This document shows, piece after piece, positions 34,310 to 43,476 of a stretch of 64,000 nucleotides of DNA; the stretch's first letter is position 1, and every line of letters starts with the position of its first letter. Origin of the DNA: Tabrizicola_A sp965284335 (GTDB lineage: Bacteria; Pseudomonadota; Alphaproteobacteria; Rhodobacterales; Rhodobacteraceae); assembly GCF_965284335.1 (NCBI RefSeq), contig NZ_OZ260076.1. One strand, 5' to 3'. The position numbers and the translations under genes are program-made. The notes beneath the pieces were generated by a model. That model was given only the letters and a program-made list of their open reading frames with translations. It was not told the DNA's origin and searched no databases.

Positions 34310-35566
34310 ATGCCGCTTCTGGTGATGAAATTCGGTGGCACGTCGGTGGCGGATCTGGACCGCATCGCCAATGCCGCCCAGAAGGTGCAGCGCGAGGTGG
34401 AGCGCGGCTATGACGTGATCGTCATTGTCAGCGCCATGTCGGGCAAGACCAATGAGCTGGTGGGCTGGGTGGAAAAGACCTCGCCGCTTTATGACGCGCG
34501 TGAATATGATGCTGTGGTGTCATCTGGCGAGAATGTGACCGCGGGCCTGATGGCGTTGCGTTTGCAGGAAATGGGTATTCCGGCGCGCAGCTGGCAAGGC
34601 TGGCAAGTGCCGATCAACACCACCTCGGCCCATGGCTCGGCGCGGTTTGTGTCGATCCCGCCGGACAATATGAACGCCAAGTTTGCCGAAGGCTTCAAGG
34701 TGGCTGTGGTGGCCGGATTTCAGGGTCTGTCGGCCGAGGGGCGCATCACCACGTTGGGCCGGGGGGGGTCTGACACCACCGCCGTCGCCTTTGCCGCCGC
34801 CTTTGGGGCGGAACGGTGCGACATCTACACCGACGTGGATGGCGTTTACACCACCGACCCGCGCATCTGTTCAAAGGCGCGCAAGCTGGAAAAAATCGCC
34901 TTTGAGGAAATGCTGGAGCTGGCCTCGCTGGGTGCCAAGGTCTTGCAGACCCGGTCGGTGGAATTGGCGATGCGTTATAAGGTGCGGCTGCGGGTGTTGT
35001 CCTCGTTTGAGGATACCGATGAGACTTCTGGAACTTTGGTCTGCGACGAGGACGAAATCATGGAATCGAAAGTTGTGTCTGGCGTCGCCTATAGCCGCGA
35101 CGAAGCGAAGATGACGCTGGTCAAGGTGGAAGACCGCCCCGGTATTGCCGCGGCCATCTTTGGCCCCTTGGCCGATGCGGGCGTGAATGTCGATATGATC
35201 GTGCAGAACATCTCGGAACTGGATGATCCGTCCGACAAGCGCGCCTATACCGATATGACCTTCAGCCTGCCCACCAATCAGGTGGAGCGCGCCAAAAAGG
35301 CGATGGAGGATGCCAAGGCGGCGGGCCAGTTTGCCTATGCCAAGCTGGTGACCGATACCGATGTGGCCAAGATCTCGGTCGTGGGCATTGGCATGCGCAG
35401 CCAAGTGGGAGTGGCCGCGAAGATGTTTGCCGCTTTGGCGGCCGAGAATGTGAACATCAAGGTGATCTCGACCTCGGAGATCAAAATTTCGGTTCTGATC
35501 GACCGCAAATATATGGAACTGGCCGTGCAGGCGCTGCACGATGTGTTCGAGTTGGACAAGGCCTGA
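34310..35566 (+). CDS. lysC: Aspartate kinase
   Basis: 418 residues. Catalytic amino-acid kinase domain starts LLVMKFGGTSVADLDRI; substrate and ATP regions include GRGGSDTTAVAFAAAFG and YTDVDGVYTTDPRI. Two C-terminal ACT regions are visible (KVEDRPGIAAAIFGPLADAG; SVVGIGMRSQVGVAAKMF), the site of feedback control by lysine and/or threonine. First step of the aspartate pathway to Lys, Thr and Met. Of two nearby ATGs I choose 34310: GGGAG lies six bases upstream, whereas it abuts the ATG at 34304. A bidirectional terminator follows. Confidence 0.97.
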   Translation: MPLLVMKFGGTSVADLDRIANAAQKVQREVERGYDVIVIVSAMSGKTNELVGWVEKTSPLYDAREYDAVVSSGENVTAGLMALRLQEMGIPARSWQGWQVPINTTSAHGSARFVSIPPDNMNAKFAEGFKVAVVAGFQGLSAEGRITTLGRGGSDTTAVAFAAAFGAERCDIYTDVDGVYTTDPRICSKARKLEKIAFEEMLELASLGAKVLQTRSVELAMRYKVRLRVLSSFEDTDETSGTLVCDEDEIMESKVVSGVAYSRDEAKMTLVKVEDRPGIAAAIFGPLADAGVNVDMIVQNISELDDPSDKRAYTDMTFSLPTNQVERAKKAMEDAKAAGQFAYAKLVTDTDVAKISVVGIGMRSQVGVAAKMFAALAAENVNIKVISTSEIKISVLIDRKYMELAVQALHDVFELDKA

Positions 35567-35583
35567 GCCTTTCGTTGGGCTCA

Positions 35584-35625
35584 TGAAAAACCCCCGGTCG
35601 CAGCGCTGCGGCCGGGGGTTTTTCA
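35584..35625. terminator. Bidirectional intrinsic terminator after lysC
   Basis: A long palindrome, AAAAACCCCCGG at 35586 onward and CCGGGGGTTTTT ending at 35623, with an additional inner stem. It has A-tract and T-tract on the two sides and sits between the convergent lysC and SDR genes. It should terminate both. Confidence 0.95.
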
Positions 35626-35639
35626 TGGCCCAGTTCGGG

Positions 35640-36395
35640 TCAGATCGAGCCTGCCTCAACCATGTAATTGGACGCCGAACACATCGCCGCATCGTCCGAG
35701 GCCAGAAACAGCACCATCCGCGCCACATAGACCGGGTCGATCAGATCGTGCAGGCATTGGCGTTTGGCATGTGCCTCAAGCGCCTCGGGGGTGGCCCAGA
35801 GGGTCTTTTGCCGCTCTGTCATGATCCAGCCCGGCACCACGGCATTCACCCGAATGCGGTGGCGGCCCAGATCGCGCGCCATGGTGCGCGTCAGCCCATG
35901 CACCGCCGCCTTGGCGGTGGCATAGGCGGGAAAGCCGCCACCTGCCTCCCACCACGAGTTTGACCCCATGTTGATGATCGACCCACCCCCGGCGGCGATC
36001 ATATCGGGGGCGACGGTTTGAATCGCAAAGAACATGTGGCGCAGGTTGGTGGATTGGCGTTCGTCCCAATATTCGGGCGTCACCTCTTGCCAGTTGTGGC
36101 GATCATCGCGGGCGGCATTGTTCACCAGCACATGGGCAGGGCCGATCTTGGCCTTGAGATCGGCAAAGGCCGCCTGCATCGCCGCAATGTCGCGCAGGTC
36201 GCACAGCGCATAGGTGACACCCGGCACATCGGCGGCCAAGGCTGCCGAGGCATCCGCGTCACGGTCCAGAAAACCGACCTTCGCCCCTTGGGCGGCAAAG
36301 GCGTGCACGATTTCGGCGCCGATCCCTTGTGCGCCGCCCGTGACGAACACGGTCTTGCCGGAAAGGCTGGGATAGATGGCGAAAGCTTGGGTCAT
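35640..36395 (-). CDS. Short-chain dehydrogenase/reductase
   Basis: 251 residues, classical SDR. Cofactor motif TGGAQGIGAEI, an acidic residue after the second strand (FLDRDAD), suggesting NAD(H), then VLVNNAARDDR. The catalytic region is IINMGSNSWWEAGG with YATAK (Tyr and Lys), then VNAVVPGWIMTERQ. Such proteins often act on sugars (galactose, arabinose, fucose) or polyols, but I cannot specify the substrate. The ATG at 36395 has GAGG upstream; the longer frame reaches into the ptsP promoter region. Confidence 0.9.
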   Translation of the reverse strand: MTQAFAIYPSLSGKTVFVTGGAQGIGAEIVHAFAAQGAKVGFLDRDADASAALAADVPGVTYALCDLRDIAAMQAAFADLKAKIGPAHVLVNNAARDDRHNWQEVTPEYWDERQSTNLRHMFFAIQTVAPDMIAAGGGSIINMGSNSWWEAGGGFPAYATAKAAVHGLTRTMARDLGRHRIRVNAVVPGWIMTERQKTLWATPEALEAHAKRQCLHDLIDPVYVARMVLFLASDDAAMCSASNYMVEAGSI

Positions 36396-36597
36396 GGTGG
36401 GCCTCATCTGGTCAGGGATTGGCCTTATCTGGCGCAGAGCGGTGGCAAGGGCAAGCCGCGCCGCCATGATTGCCTCTTTTTTCGGCAGATGGCGAAAATC
36501 TGCGCGAAAAGCTGGGCGGTGGCGCTAGACTGGTCCAAAAGTCACTCCCCTTCGGCGCGCATTGGGCCTATAGCGGAGGCAAGGAGTCTGAACACCG

Positions 36598-38859
36598 ATG
36601 CCCGAACGCAGTGAAAGCGACAGCCGCAAACTCTTGCGGCGCTTGCGCGATGTGCTTGCCACCCCTGCCCAAGGGCAGGAGCGGCTTGACCGCATCACCC
36701 ATCTCATTGCCGACAGCATGAAGACCGAGGTGTGTTCGATCTATCTGTTTCGCGACGCTGAAACGCTGGAGCTGTGCGCAACCGAAGGTCTGCGTCCCGA
36801 GGCGGTGCACCAGACCCGGATGAAGCTGGGCGAGGGGCTGGTGGGCCGGGTTGCGCGCACGGGCCAGCCGGTGAACACCGCCGATGCGCCGTCGGAAAAG
36901 GGCTTTCGCTTTATGCCCGAGACGGGGGAAGAGATTTATTCGTCCTTCCTGGGTGTGCCGATCCAGCGGGTTGGCGAAAAGTTGGGCGTCTTGGTGGTGC
37001 AATCGAAAACCGCCCGGCAATATGCCGAGGACGAGATCGAGGCGCTTGACGTGGTGGCCATGGTTCTGGCCGAGATGAACGAGCTGGGCGCTTTTGCCGG
37101 CGATGGCGTGCAGGCCTTGCACAAGCAGCCTGTGATGTTTCGCGGATCAACCGGGCAAGAGGGCACCGCCGAGGGCCGGGTATGGCTGCATGAGCCGCGC
37201 GTGGTGGTGACCAACCCGGTTGCCGATGACCCCTTGACCGAGATTGACCGCATCCGCGAGGCGGTGGGGGTGTTGCGCGTGTCGGTGGATGATCTTTTGG
37301 CCGCCGAAAGCCTTGATAAAGACCAAAAGGCCGTGCTTGAGGCTTATCGCATGTTTGCCCATTCGCGCGGCTGGCTGCGGCGGATGGAAGAAGACATTCA
37401 GCGCGGGCTCTCCGCCGAGGCGGCGGTGGAAAAGGAGCAATCCACCGCGCGCAATCGGCTTGAACAGGTGGAAGACGCCTATCTGCGCGAGCGGCTGCAT
37501 GATCTGGATGATCTGTCCAACCGCCTTTTGCGCATCCTGACGGGGCAGGGCAAAGACACCGGCGCGCAGATGCCCGACAACCCGGTTCTGGTGGCCCGCA
37601 ACATCGGCCCGGCGGAACTGTTGGATTATGGGCGCAAGCTGAAGGGTGTTGTGCTGGAAGAAGGCTCGGTCGGCTCTCATGCCGCCATCGTCGCCCGCGC
37701 GCTGGCCATTCCCATGGTGATCCATGCGCGCAAAGTGACCTCCGAGGCGCTGAATGGCGATGCGATTTTGGTCGATGGCGATCAGGGGATCGTGCATCTG
37801 CGCCCCGAAGACACCGTCAGCCGTTCGTTCCGCGACAAGATCGCCATGCAGGCCGAGGCGCAAAAGCGCTATGCCTCCTTGCGCGATCTGCCCGCCACCA
37901 CGCGCGATGGGGTGACGGTGGCCATGCATATGAACGCAGGCCTGATGGCGGATTTGCCCAGCCTTGTCGGTTCGGGTGCCGAAGGGGTTGGCCTGTTCCG
38001 CACCGAATTGCAGTTTTTGATCCGCAACAAGATGCCCCAGCGCGGCGAGTTGGCCCAGCTTTACACCCGCGTGATGGATGCCGCCAAAGGCCGCCCGGTG
38101 GCCTTTCGCACGCTGGATATCGGGTCGGACAAGGTGCTTCCCTATATGAAGCCGCAAGACGAGCCGAACCCGGCGATGGGCTGGCGCGCCATTCGTGTGG
38201 GGCTGGACAAGCCCGGTGTGCTGCGCATGCAATTGCAGGCACTGATCCGGGCATCGAACGGGCGACCCTTGACGGTGATGTTTCCCTTTATCACCGAGTT
38301 AGAGGAATTCCGGCAGGCCCGCAGCCACACCTTGCGCGAAATCCACCGCGAGCGGTCTTTGGGCCATCCGGTGCCGGAAAAGCTGGAAATCGGCGCGATG
38401 CTGGAAACCCCCAGCCTTGCCTTTGCCCCTCAGGAATTCTTTGAACTGACCGATTTCATCTCGATCGGGGGCAATGATCTGAAACAGTTCTTCTTTGCCG
38501 CGGATCGCGAAAATGAGCGTGTGCGCAAGCGCTATGACAGTCTGAACCTGTCGTTTCTGTCCTTTATCGAACAGATCGTGCAGCGCTGTGCGGTGTCGAA
38601 CACGCGGCTGTCGTTCTGCGGCGAAGATGCGGGGCGCCCTGTTGAGGCGCTGGCCTTTGCCGCCATGGGCCTGCGGGGACTGTCGATGCGCCCGGCCTCG
38701 ATCGGCCCGGTCAAGGCGCTGTTGCGCCGGGTGAAACTGGCCGAGGCGCGCGCGGTGATCGAAGAGGCCCGCGCGGCGGGCGACATGTCGGCGCGCCCGC
38801 GCCTGATGGAGTGGCTGGCCAGCTTGCCGCAAAGCAAAGGGCCACTCTTGCCGCCCTGA
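36598..38859 (+). CDS. ptsP: Enzyme I-Ntr of the nitrogen phosphotransferase system
   Basis: 753 residues. N-terminal GAF domain (about 20-160), found in EI-Ntr but not in sugar EI. Then the PEP-utilising domain with the phospho-histidine motif GSVGSHAAIVARALAIPMV (His361), and the C-terminal TIM-barrel with GAEGVGLFRTELQFL, and CGEDAGRP. It autophosphorylates from PEP and transfers to NPr, then EIIA-Ntr, a regulatory chain for nitrogen, potassium and carbon balance. NPr and EIIA are not in this window. Start ATG 36598; 202 bases separate it from the divergent SDR. Confidence 0.95.
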   Translation: MPERSESDSRKLLRRLRDVLATPAQGQERLDRITHLIADSMKTEVCSIYLFRDAETLELCATEGLRPEAVHQTRMKLGEGLVGRVARTGQPVNTADAPSEKGFRFMPETGEEIYSSFLGVPIQRVGEKLGVLVVQSKTARQYAEDEIEALDVVAMVLAEMNELGAFAGDGVQALHKQPVMFRGSTGQEGTAEGRVWLHEPRVVVTNPVADDPLTEIDRIREAVGVLRVSVDDLLAAESLDKDQKAVLEAYRMFAHSRGWLRRMEEDIQRGLSAEAAVEKEQSTARNRLEQVEDAYLRERLHDLDDLSNRLLRILTGQGKDTGAQMPDNPVLVARNIGPAELLDYGRKLKGVVLEEGSVGSHAAIVARALAIPMVIHARKVTSEALNGDAILVDGDQGIVHLRPEDTVSRSFRDKIAMQAEAQKRYASLRDLPATTRDGVTVAMHMNAGLMADLPSLVGSGAEGVGLFRTELQFLIRNKMPQRGELAQLYTRVMDAAKGRPVAFRTLDIGSDKVLPYMKPQDEPNPAMGWRAIRVGLDKPGVLRMQLQALIRASNGRPLTVMFPFITELEEFRQARSHTLREIHRERSLGHPVPEKLEIGAMLETPSLAFAPQEFFELTDFISIGGNDLKQFFFAADRENERVRKRYDSLNLSFLSFIEQIVQRCAVSNTRLSFCGEDAGRPVEALAFAAMGLRGLSMRPASIGPVKALLRRVKLAEARAVIEEARAAGDMSARPRLMEWLASLPQSKGPLLPP

Positions 38860-39072
38860 GGTGCCCCAAAGCCTATGGTCCGCCTAATACCCGCTGCAAG
38901 CGGTGGAGGCGGTAGAGCGACAAGGGCATCGTTACGCGGATGATCGGTGGGCTGGCCGAAGGTCGTCCTCTCGGCCATCGCATTCGCCGTAACAGTCACG
39001 TTCTGGCAAGGAGGCGAGAACGTATCCAGAAGCTAGGCCACACCGGGTATCGGAAGACAAAACGCGCGCGAT
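38860..39072. other. Intergenic between ptsP and the c-di-GMP module
   Basis: About 210 bases at the left edge of the accessory region. Short frames exist on both strands, but none has a recognisable family or ribosome binding site. No terminator is obvious. It may be a decayed junction. Confidence 0.4.
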
Positions 39073-41067
39073 TTACGCGTTTGAAAACGATTGAGGCCGT
39101 CCAAAGAGATAGCCTTGCGCATATTTTACGCCAAGACCCAAGAGTATCTGACGCTCTGCTTCGCTTTCAACGCCTTCGACCGTAAGCTGCGCACCAACCG
39201 AGGCTGTAAGCTCAACGATCAGCGACATCATTTGTCTCTTGCGCTCCGAGCTTTCAAGCTCGGCAATGAGGGATCGATCAGCCTTCACGACGCTAAAATA
39301 ATGCGAGGCGAGACGTTCAATGCCCGATCCATCTTTGCCAAAATCGTCCAGATGTAGCGAAAATCCAAGATCCACGATTTTTGTGAATGCGGCCCGAACT
39401 TGCTCTGGCGATGCGTCTTGCAGATAGGGTGTTTCGGTGACTTCAATCGAAATCTTGTAACCCTCGGCAACGAGTTCACGCAAAACGGGCGTCAGCGCGT
39501 TGCTCTCAAAGTCAGCCAGCAAATCATATGGGTCGTAATTGAACGACAGATGCGTGCAGCGCTTACCCGATTCCGTCAGTGGGGGAATAGAACGCCTCAC
39601 CATCGTGCGAATATGAGATGCGAGATTTGGATCGCGCAGGGCCGAAACATATTGCGGCAGATAGCTTGCAGGCGGAATGGGCTCACGCCCCTCGGGTTGC
39701 CACCTCACAAGCGCTTCATACCCAATCGGTTCGCGTGTTTGCAAATCAACGATCGGCTGAAAGAAGAACTCGAACTCCTGCGCTTCGATAGCCGAAACGA
39801 CGTCGGCCAGTTTGTAGTTCTCCTCCATATAACCAAGGCGGGCCAGCAAATCTTGATCCGCCATCATCGCTCTGTTTTTGCCGGTGCGCTTGGCATAGCG
39901 CAGTGCTGTGTCGGCTTTCTCAGCGGCCTTGATCAGATCATCAGACCGGTTCAACTTGATATAGCCTGCCGAGATTGTGCAGCGCGTGATGTGGTTTTTG
40001 ATATGTATTTCCTGCTTTGCGACAAAGGAAACGGCCCTGTCGAAATAGTCCGCGGGATCCTTTCCCACCCTTGAAACCGGTATGAGCAACAGGAATTCCT
40101 CACCGCCAAAGCGGCAAATAACCTCGGCCTCTGGCATGGCCGCGTCAATATTTGACACGGTTTTGGCCAAGACCACATCGCCAACCGTATGCCCAAAGTT
40201 GGTATTGAATGATTTGAAGTCATCAACATCCGCAAGGAAGAGATAATATTCCTTATCCCGCACGGGTATATCATAAGCCTCTTGAAATCTTTGCCGCCGC
40301 ATCGCACCGGTCAATACATCAAAATAGGCTTCACGACGCAGCAAAAGCTGCGCTTGGGATGCGCGTTGGTTCAAAAACAGCAGGGCGAAAACGGTTGAAA
40401 CGCCGATGAATGCGATGGTTGCCGCGATAGCCGATGTTTCGAAATCAAGAGTGCGTATTGCGTCGTCGACTGGCATTTCGAATATCTGAACGGCCCTGAT
40501 GTCACCAACTTTCCAGTCTTGCTTGGGCGAGTCTGGGTGGTTGTTATGACAATCGATGCAGCCTTCGGTCATATAAACCGGGCTGGCAAAATGCAGAAAT
40601 GTCAGGCTGTTTTCCGAAAATATTTCGTAATATTCATCAGCAGCATTACTGCGAAGGCTTTCTAGGGCTCTTTTATCGAAATCCGTTAGAAACCTGCGCT
40701 CACGCCATGGGAATGGATAATCGCTGACGAGTGCAAAGGTGATGTTTTCTGTCTGAGTGTTCAAATAAGCAGACAGCTCCAACATCATTGTCGCGGGAAT
40801 TGGAATTGCGTTGTCTTGATCAAGAAAATCATGTGTGACGATAACATCCGTGTCAGCCACCCTTTTAACAACGGTTTGCTGATAGAAATTTCGAAACCCG
40901 GTAAAGGTTTCGCTATAGGTGCGGGCCGCTTGTAGCAGTGCGCTTTGTGTTGCCTGTTTGTTGCTTGCATTCAGCATTAGAAAAAGCACGACGGCAAACG
41001 AGGCGCCCAGTAGGACAATCAGGGCATTTTGAAAGCTGAACCCGGTTAATTTTGATCGTGGTGGCAT
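39073..41067 (-). CDS. Membrane GGDEF/EAL protein with periplasmic CxxCH (Tll0287-like) sensor
   Basis: 664 residues. A membrane helix (about 12-33), a periplasmic domain of ~175 residues with the c-type heme motif CIDCH (170-174), in a Tll0287/DUF3365-like context, a second helix (about 211-233), then GGDEF and EAL domains. GGDEF active site is GGEEF (321-325), likely active; no RxxD inhibitory site is seen before it. EAL is at 451-453, with IEVTET, HLDDFG, VKADRS and VEGVES preserved, so phosphodiesterase activity is also plausible. It probably senses redox state or gas through heme. The start ATG overlaps the upstream gene's TGA. Base composition is more AT-rich than the neighbours. Confidence 0.87.
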   Translation of the reverse strand: MPPRSKLTGFSFQNALIVLLGASFAVVLFLMLNASNKQATQSALLQAARTYSETFTGFRNFYQQTVVKRVADTDVIVTHDFLDQDNAIPIPATMMLELSAYLNTQTENITFALVSDYPFPWRERRFLTDFDKRALESLRSNAADEYYEIFSENSLTFLHFASPVYMTEGCIDCHNNHPDSPKQDWKVGDIRAVQIFEMPVDDAIRTLDFETSAIAATIAFIGVSTVFALLFLNQRASQAQLLLRREAYFDVLTGAMRRQRFQEAYDIPVRDKEYYLFLADVDDFKSFNTNFGHTVGDVVLAKTVSNIDAAMPEAEVICRFGGEEFLLLIPVSRVGKDPADYFDRAVSFVAKQEIHIKNHITRCTISAGYIKLNRSDDLIKAAEKADTALRYAKRTGKNRAMMADQDLLARLGYMEENYKLADVVSAIEAQEFEFFFQPIVDLQTREPIGYEALVRWQPEGREPIPPASYLPQYVSALRDPNLASHIRTMVRRSIPPLTESGKRCTHLSFNYDPYDLLADFESNALTPVLRELVAEGYKISIEVTETPYLQDASPEQVRAAFTKIVDLGFSLHLDDFGKDGSGIERLASHYFSVVKADRSLIAELESSERKRQMMSLIVELTASVGAQLTVEGVESEAERQILLGLGVKYAQGYLFGRPQSFSNA

Positions 41068-41819
41068 CAGTCGCTTTTCCTTTGGCGGAGCGCAGCAAAC
41101 AGAATTTGGCCGACCCAAATCGACATTGCCAGAGACACAAAAATCAGGAACCGACCTGAATAGGATTTTGCTCTGTCGCCAGAATATTTAAATTCATTCG
41201 TTCTATCCGAATAAATCTCTACGACAGCGAATGTTTGACCTTTTGAATTTGATAATGGGTGGTAAGACGAGACGATATTCACGTTGCGCAGCTCACCGTC
41301 CAAGCTTTGAAACACATCTCTGAAGTCGATTTGGCTTGAGGATCGGCCACGCAGCGCATGCGTGACATGTTCAATATCCGTGCCAGCTTCGCCGACCTGT
41401 GAAAGGTCGGACGAATAGACAGTGATGCTGTCATCTGCGTAGATCTTCAATTTTGCGACGTTTGTATTTGCAACTGCCGCCCTGACCTTACTGTCAAAAT
41501 CGGAAAACGCGTCGGATTGAATGAAGTTTGCCCAAGCCTCTGGTTCACCATCAATGTTATAAGATGATATCAGGGCTTCAACTTCTGCATTCAGGACATT
41601 CGACGTCACTCGGACGATATCGGCATGCGATGTTTCGGTAGATGACCGAATTGTGGAGTTCGTAGTAGTTCTTAGGGAGTTATCAATATACTTATATGAG
41701 TAAATCATAATTACACAAAACAACACAGAGAATGCTATTGTGGTAATTGTGCTGCGATCACGTTTTGTGCCGGAAACGCTTATATTTTCCAGATTGTTGT
41801 TCATTCGTGATTCCGTCAT
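41067..41819 (-). CDS. Two-helix periplasmic sensor-like membrane protein
   Basis: 250 residues: cytoplasmic N-terminus (1-23), helix at about 24-43, a periplasmic domain of ~175 residues, and a second helix near 225-243, ending in a short basic tail. The domain arrangement resembles Cache/PAS-like extracytoplasmic sensors (segment LKIYADDSITVYSSD). There is no output domain. It overlaps the GGDEF/EAL gene by TGATG, so the two products are likely partners: this one may signal to the c-di-GMP enzyme. Start ATG 41819, or the ATG five codons later. Distinctly AT-rich codon use, suggesting horizontal origin. Confidence 0.7.
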   Translation of the reverse strand: MTESRMNNNLENISVSGTKRDRSTITTIAFSVLFCVIMIYSYKYIDNSLRTTTNSTIRSSTETSHADIVRVTSNVLNAEVEALISSYNIDGEPEAWANFIQSDAFSDFDSKVRAAVANTNVAKLKIYADDSITVYSSDLSQVGEAGTDIEHVTHALRGRSSSQIDFRDVFQSLDGELRNVNIVSSYHPLSNSKGQTFAVVEIYSDRTNEFKYSGDRAKSYSGRFLIFVSLAMSIWVGQILFAALRQRKSD

Positions 41820-42662
41820 TGCATCACCGCAGTTTGTTAATTAGCGAAAAACGCATGCGTTTTATATAAGTAGTTGGGCTGACATACCAATGACAGGTCC
41901 GGCTTATCCGAAGTTCGCGTGTGTAGGTATTCGATTTCATTCGATAATCAACATAATTTGAATTTAATTTTCGCGTAAAGTATTTATCCCTTTGTTTTAA
42001 ATATCGAATTATCCGTTCTGGCCGATTGGGATTGCCGGTAAAAGAGAGGTGCGGCGCAGCATTTAAATCTGCATCATTGCCGATCACTTGCCAGCGCCAG
42101 GCAATTTGGACGATTTACACCTCCGCTTTTACCTAACCTCGCCTCGGTTGCAGTGTGCGCGTCGAAAGGCCGATCGCCGCCAAGGCCCCATTTTTTTACG
42201 GCGATTTCTGTTAGCTTCTAGATCAACCCTGCATTGATAAAGGCCCCGGCTGCCGCGCATCGCCGGTTTGATTGCGGGACAGGGCATAGGCGACCGGTCA
42301 TGGCATGTGCGGAGGACCCGCGATTTTGTGTTGGACGGCTCTCTCATCTTGCAAGCACGGCCGCCGGTCGCTGTTTTGATGCCATTCAATATGCAGCGGT
42401 CGGGCGGCTGTTGTGGTGAAACCCACGGGTCTTGCTGCCTGCGTCCGGCGCTGGGCATCGTTTGTTGCTTCGCGGTGAGGGCCTTTTTCAGCATGGTTGT
42501 TTTGCTGAACCGAAGTTCGTCCAAGTTGGCGGAGTTTGGCAGCCCAGAAAACGTGCTTGGGTTTGACAATAGGGTTCAGCTTTGGGGGGCGGTCGGACCA
42601 TGGAGTTGACAACGCTGGCGACACGGTTCCCTATGGATGCATAAATGGCGGCAAGGGATAAC
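41820..42662. other. AT-rich to mixed intergenic region
   Basis: About 840 bases without a convincing gene. 41820-42110 is AT-rich and must contain the promoter of the sensor/GGDEF pair. 42110-42620 has overlapping frames on both strands (for example 42129-42569 minus and 42268-42609 plus), neither of which resembles a known protein; this looks like decayed mobile or coding DNA. No tRNA or terminator is seen. Confidence 0.5.
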
Positions 42663-43445
42663 ATGCCGGATCAGGGAGAAGATCGTGCTGCGGCACCCGT
42701 CGCAATCGCGGTGCGTGATTTGAGAAAAAGCTTTGGCACGCATGACGTGCTGAAGGGTGTGTCTTTGACTGCGCGCGAGGGGGATGTTGTCGCCATCATC
42801 GGTGGCTCTGGCTCGGGCAAGTCAACCATGCTGCGCTGTATCAACCTTTTGGAAACGCCCTCGGCTGGCACGATTGAGGTGGGTGGAGAGCTGGTCAAAA
42901 TGGGGGCCGATGGCCAGCCATCGGATCGTCGGCAGCTGGAACGTCTGCGCCAGTCTTTGGGCATGGTGTTCCAATCCTTTAATCTTTGGAGCCATATGAC
43001 CGTGCTCGAAAACCTGATCGAGGTTCCGGTGCATGTGATGAAAACCCCGCGTGCCGAAGCCGAGGCGCGGGCGCGTAAGCTTTTGGCGCGGGTTGGTTTG
43101 GCCGAAAAGGAGGGTGCCTTTCCTGCCTTTATGTCGGGCGGTCAGCAGCAACGCGCCGCCATTGCGCGCGCTTTGTGCATGGAGCCGCGCGCCATGCTGT
43201 TTGATGAGCCGACCTCGGCGCTTGACCCCGAGCTTGTGGGTGAGGTGTTGCAGGTGATCCGTGGCTTGGCCGATGAGGGCCGCACGATGATTTTGGTCAC
43301 GCATGAGATGAAGTTCGCGCGCGAAGTGGCCAGCCATGTGATCTTCTTGCACAATGGCGTCATTGAAGAAGAAGGTCCGCCCGATCAGCTTTATGGCGAT
43401 CCGAAATCCGATCGGCTGAAGCAATTTTTGAAATCCGTAAGCTGA
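42663..43445 (+). CDS. Polar amino acid ABC transporter ATPase (HisP/GlnQ type)
   Basis: 260 residues. Walker A GGSGSGKST, Q-loop VFQSFNLWSHMTV, signature MSGGQQQR, Walker B AMLFDEPTSALDPE, H-loop VTHEM. The LETPSAGTIEVGG and FNLWSHMTVLENL segments place it in the HisP/OccP/GlnQ class. I use the ATG at 42663, which has AAGGGA four bases upstream; another ATG six codons earlier is possible. First gene of the operon ATPase-SBP-permease-permease. Likely substrates: basic amino acids (arginine, lysine, histidine) or opines. Confidence 0.93.
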   Translation: MPDQGEDRAAAPVAIAVRDLRKSFGTHDVLKGVSLTAREGDVVAIIGGSGSGKSTMLRCINLLETPSAGTIEVGGELVKMGADGQPSDRRQLERLRQSLGMVFQSFNLWSHMTVLENLIEVPVHVMKTPRAEAEARARKLLARVGLAEKEGAFPAFMSGGQQQRAAIARALCMEPRAMLFDEPTSALDPELVGEVLQVIRGLADEGRTMILVTHEMKFAREVASHVIFLHNGVIEEEGPPDQLYGDPKSDRLKQFLKSVS

Positions 43446-43476
43446 CCCAAAGAAACCATCAACAGTGAGGAAAACC

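Noticed and set aside
41824..42087. 87-codon frame upstream of the periplasmic sensor gene
   Set aside because: AT-rich, no ribosome binding site or family resemblance, and it covers the region where the promoter must be. I treat it as intergenic.
42129..42609. Overlapping frames on both strands that might be a transposase or hypothetical gene
   Set aside because: Neither frame resembles a known protein and they are mutually exclusive. Could be decayed mobile DNA, but I could not support it.
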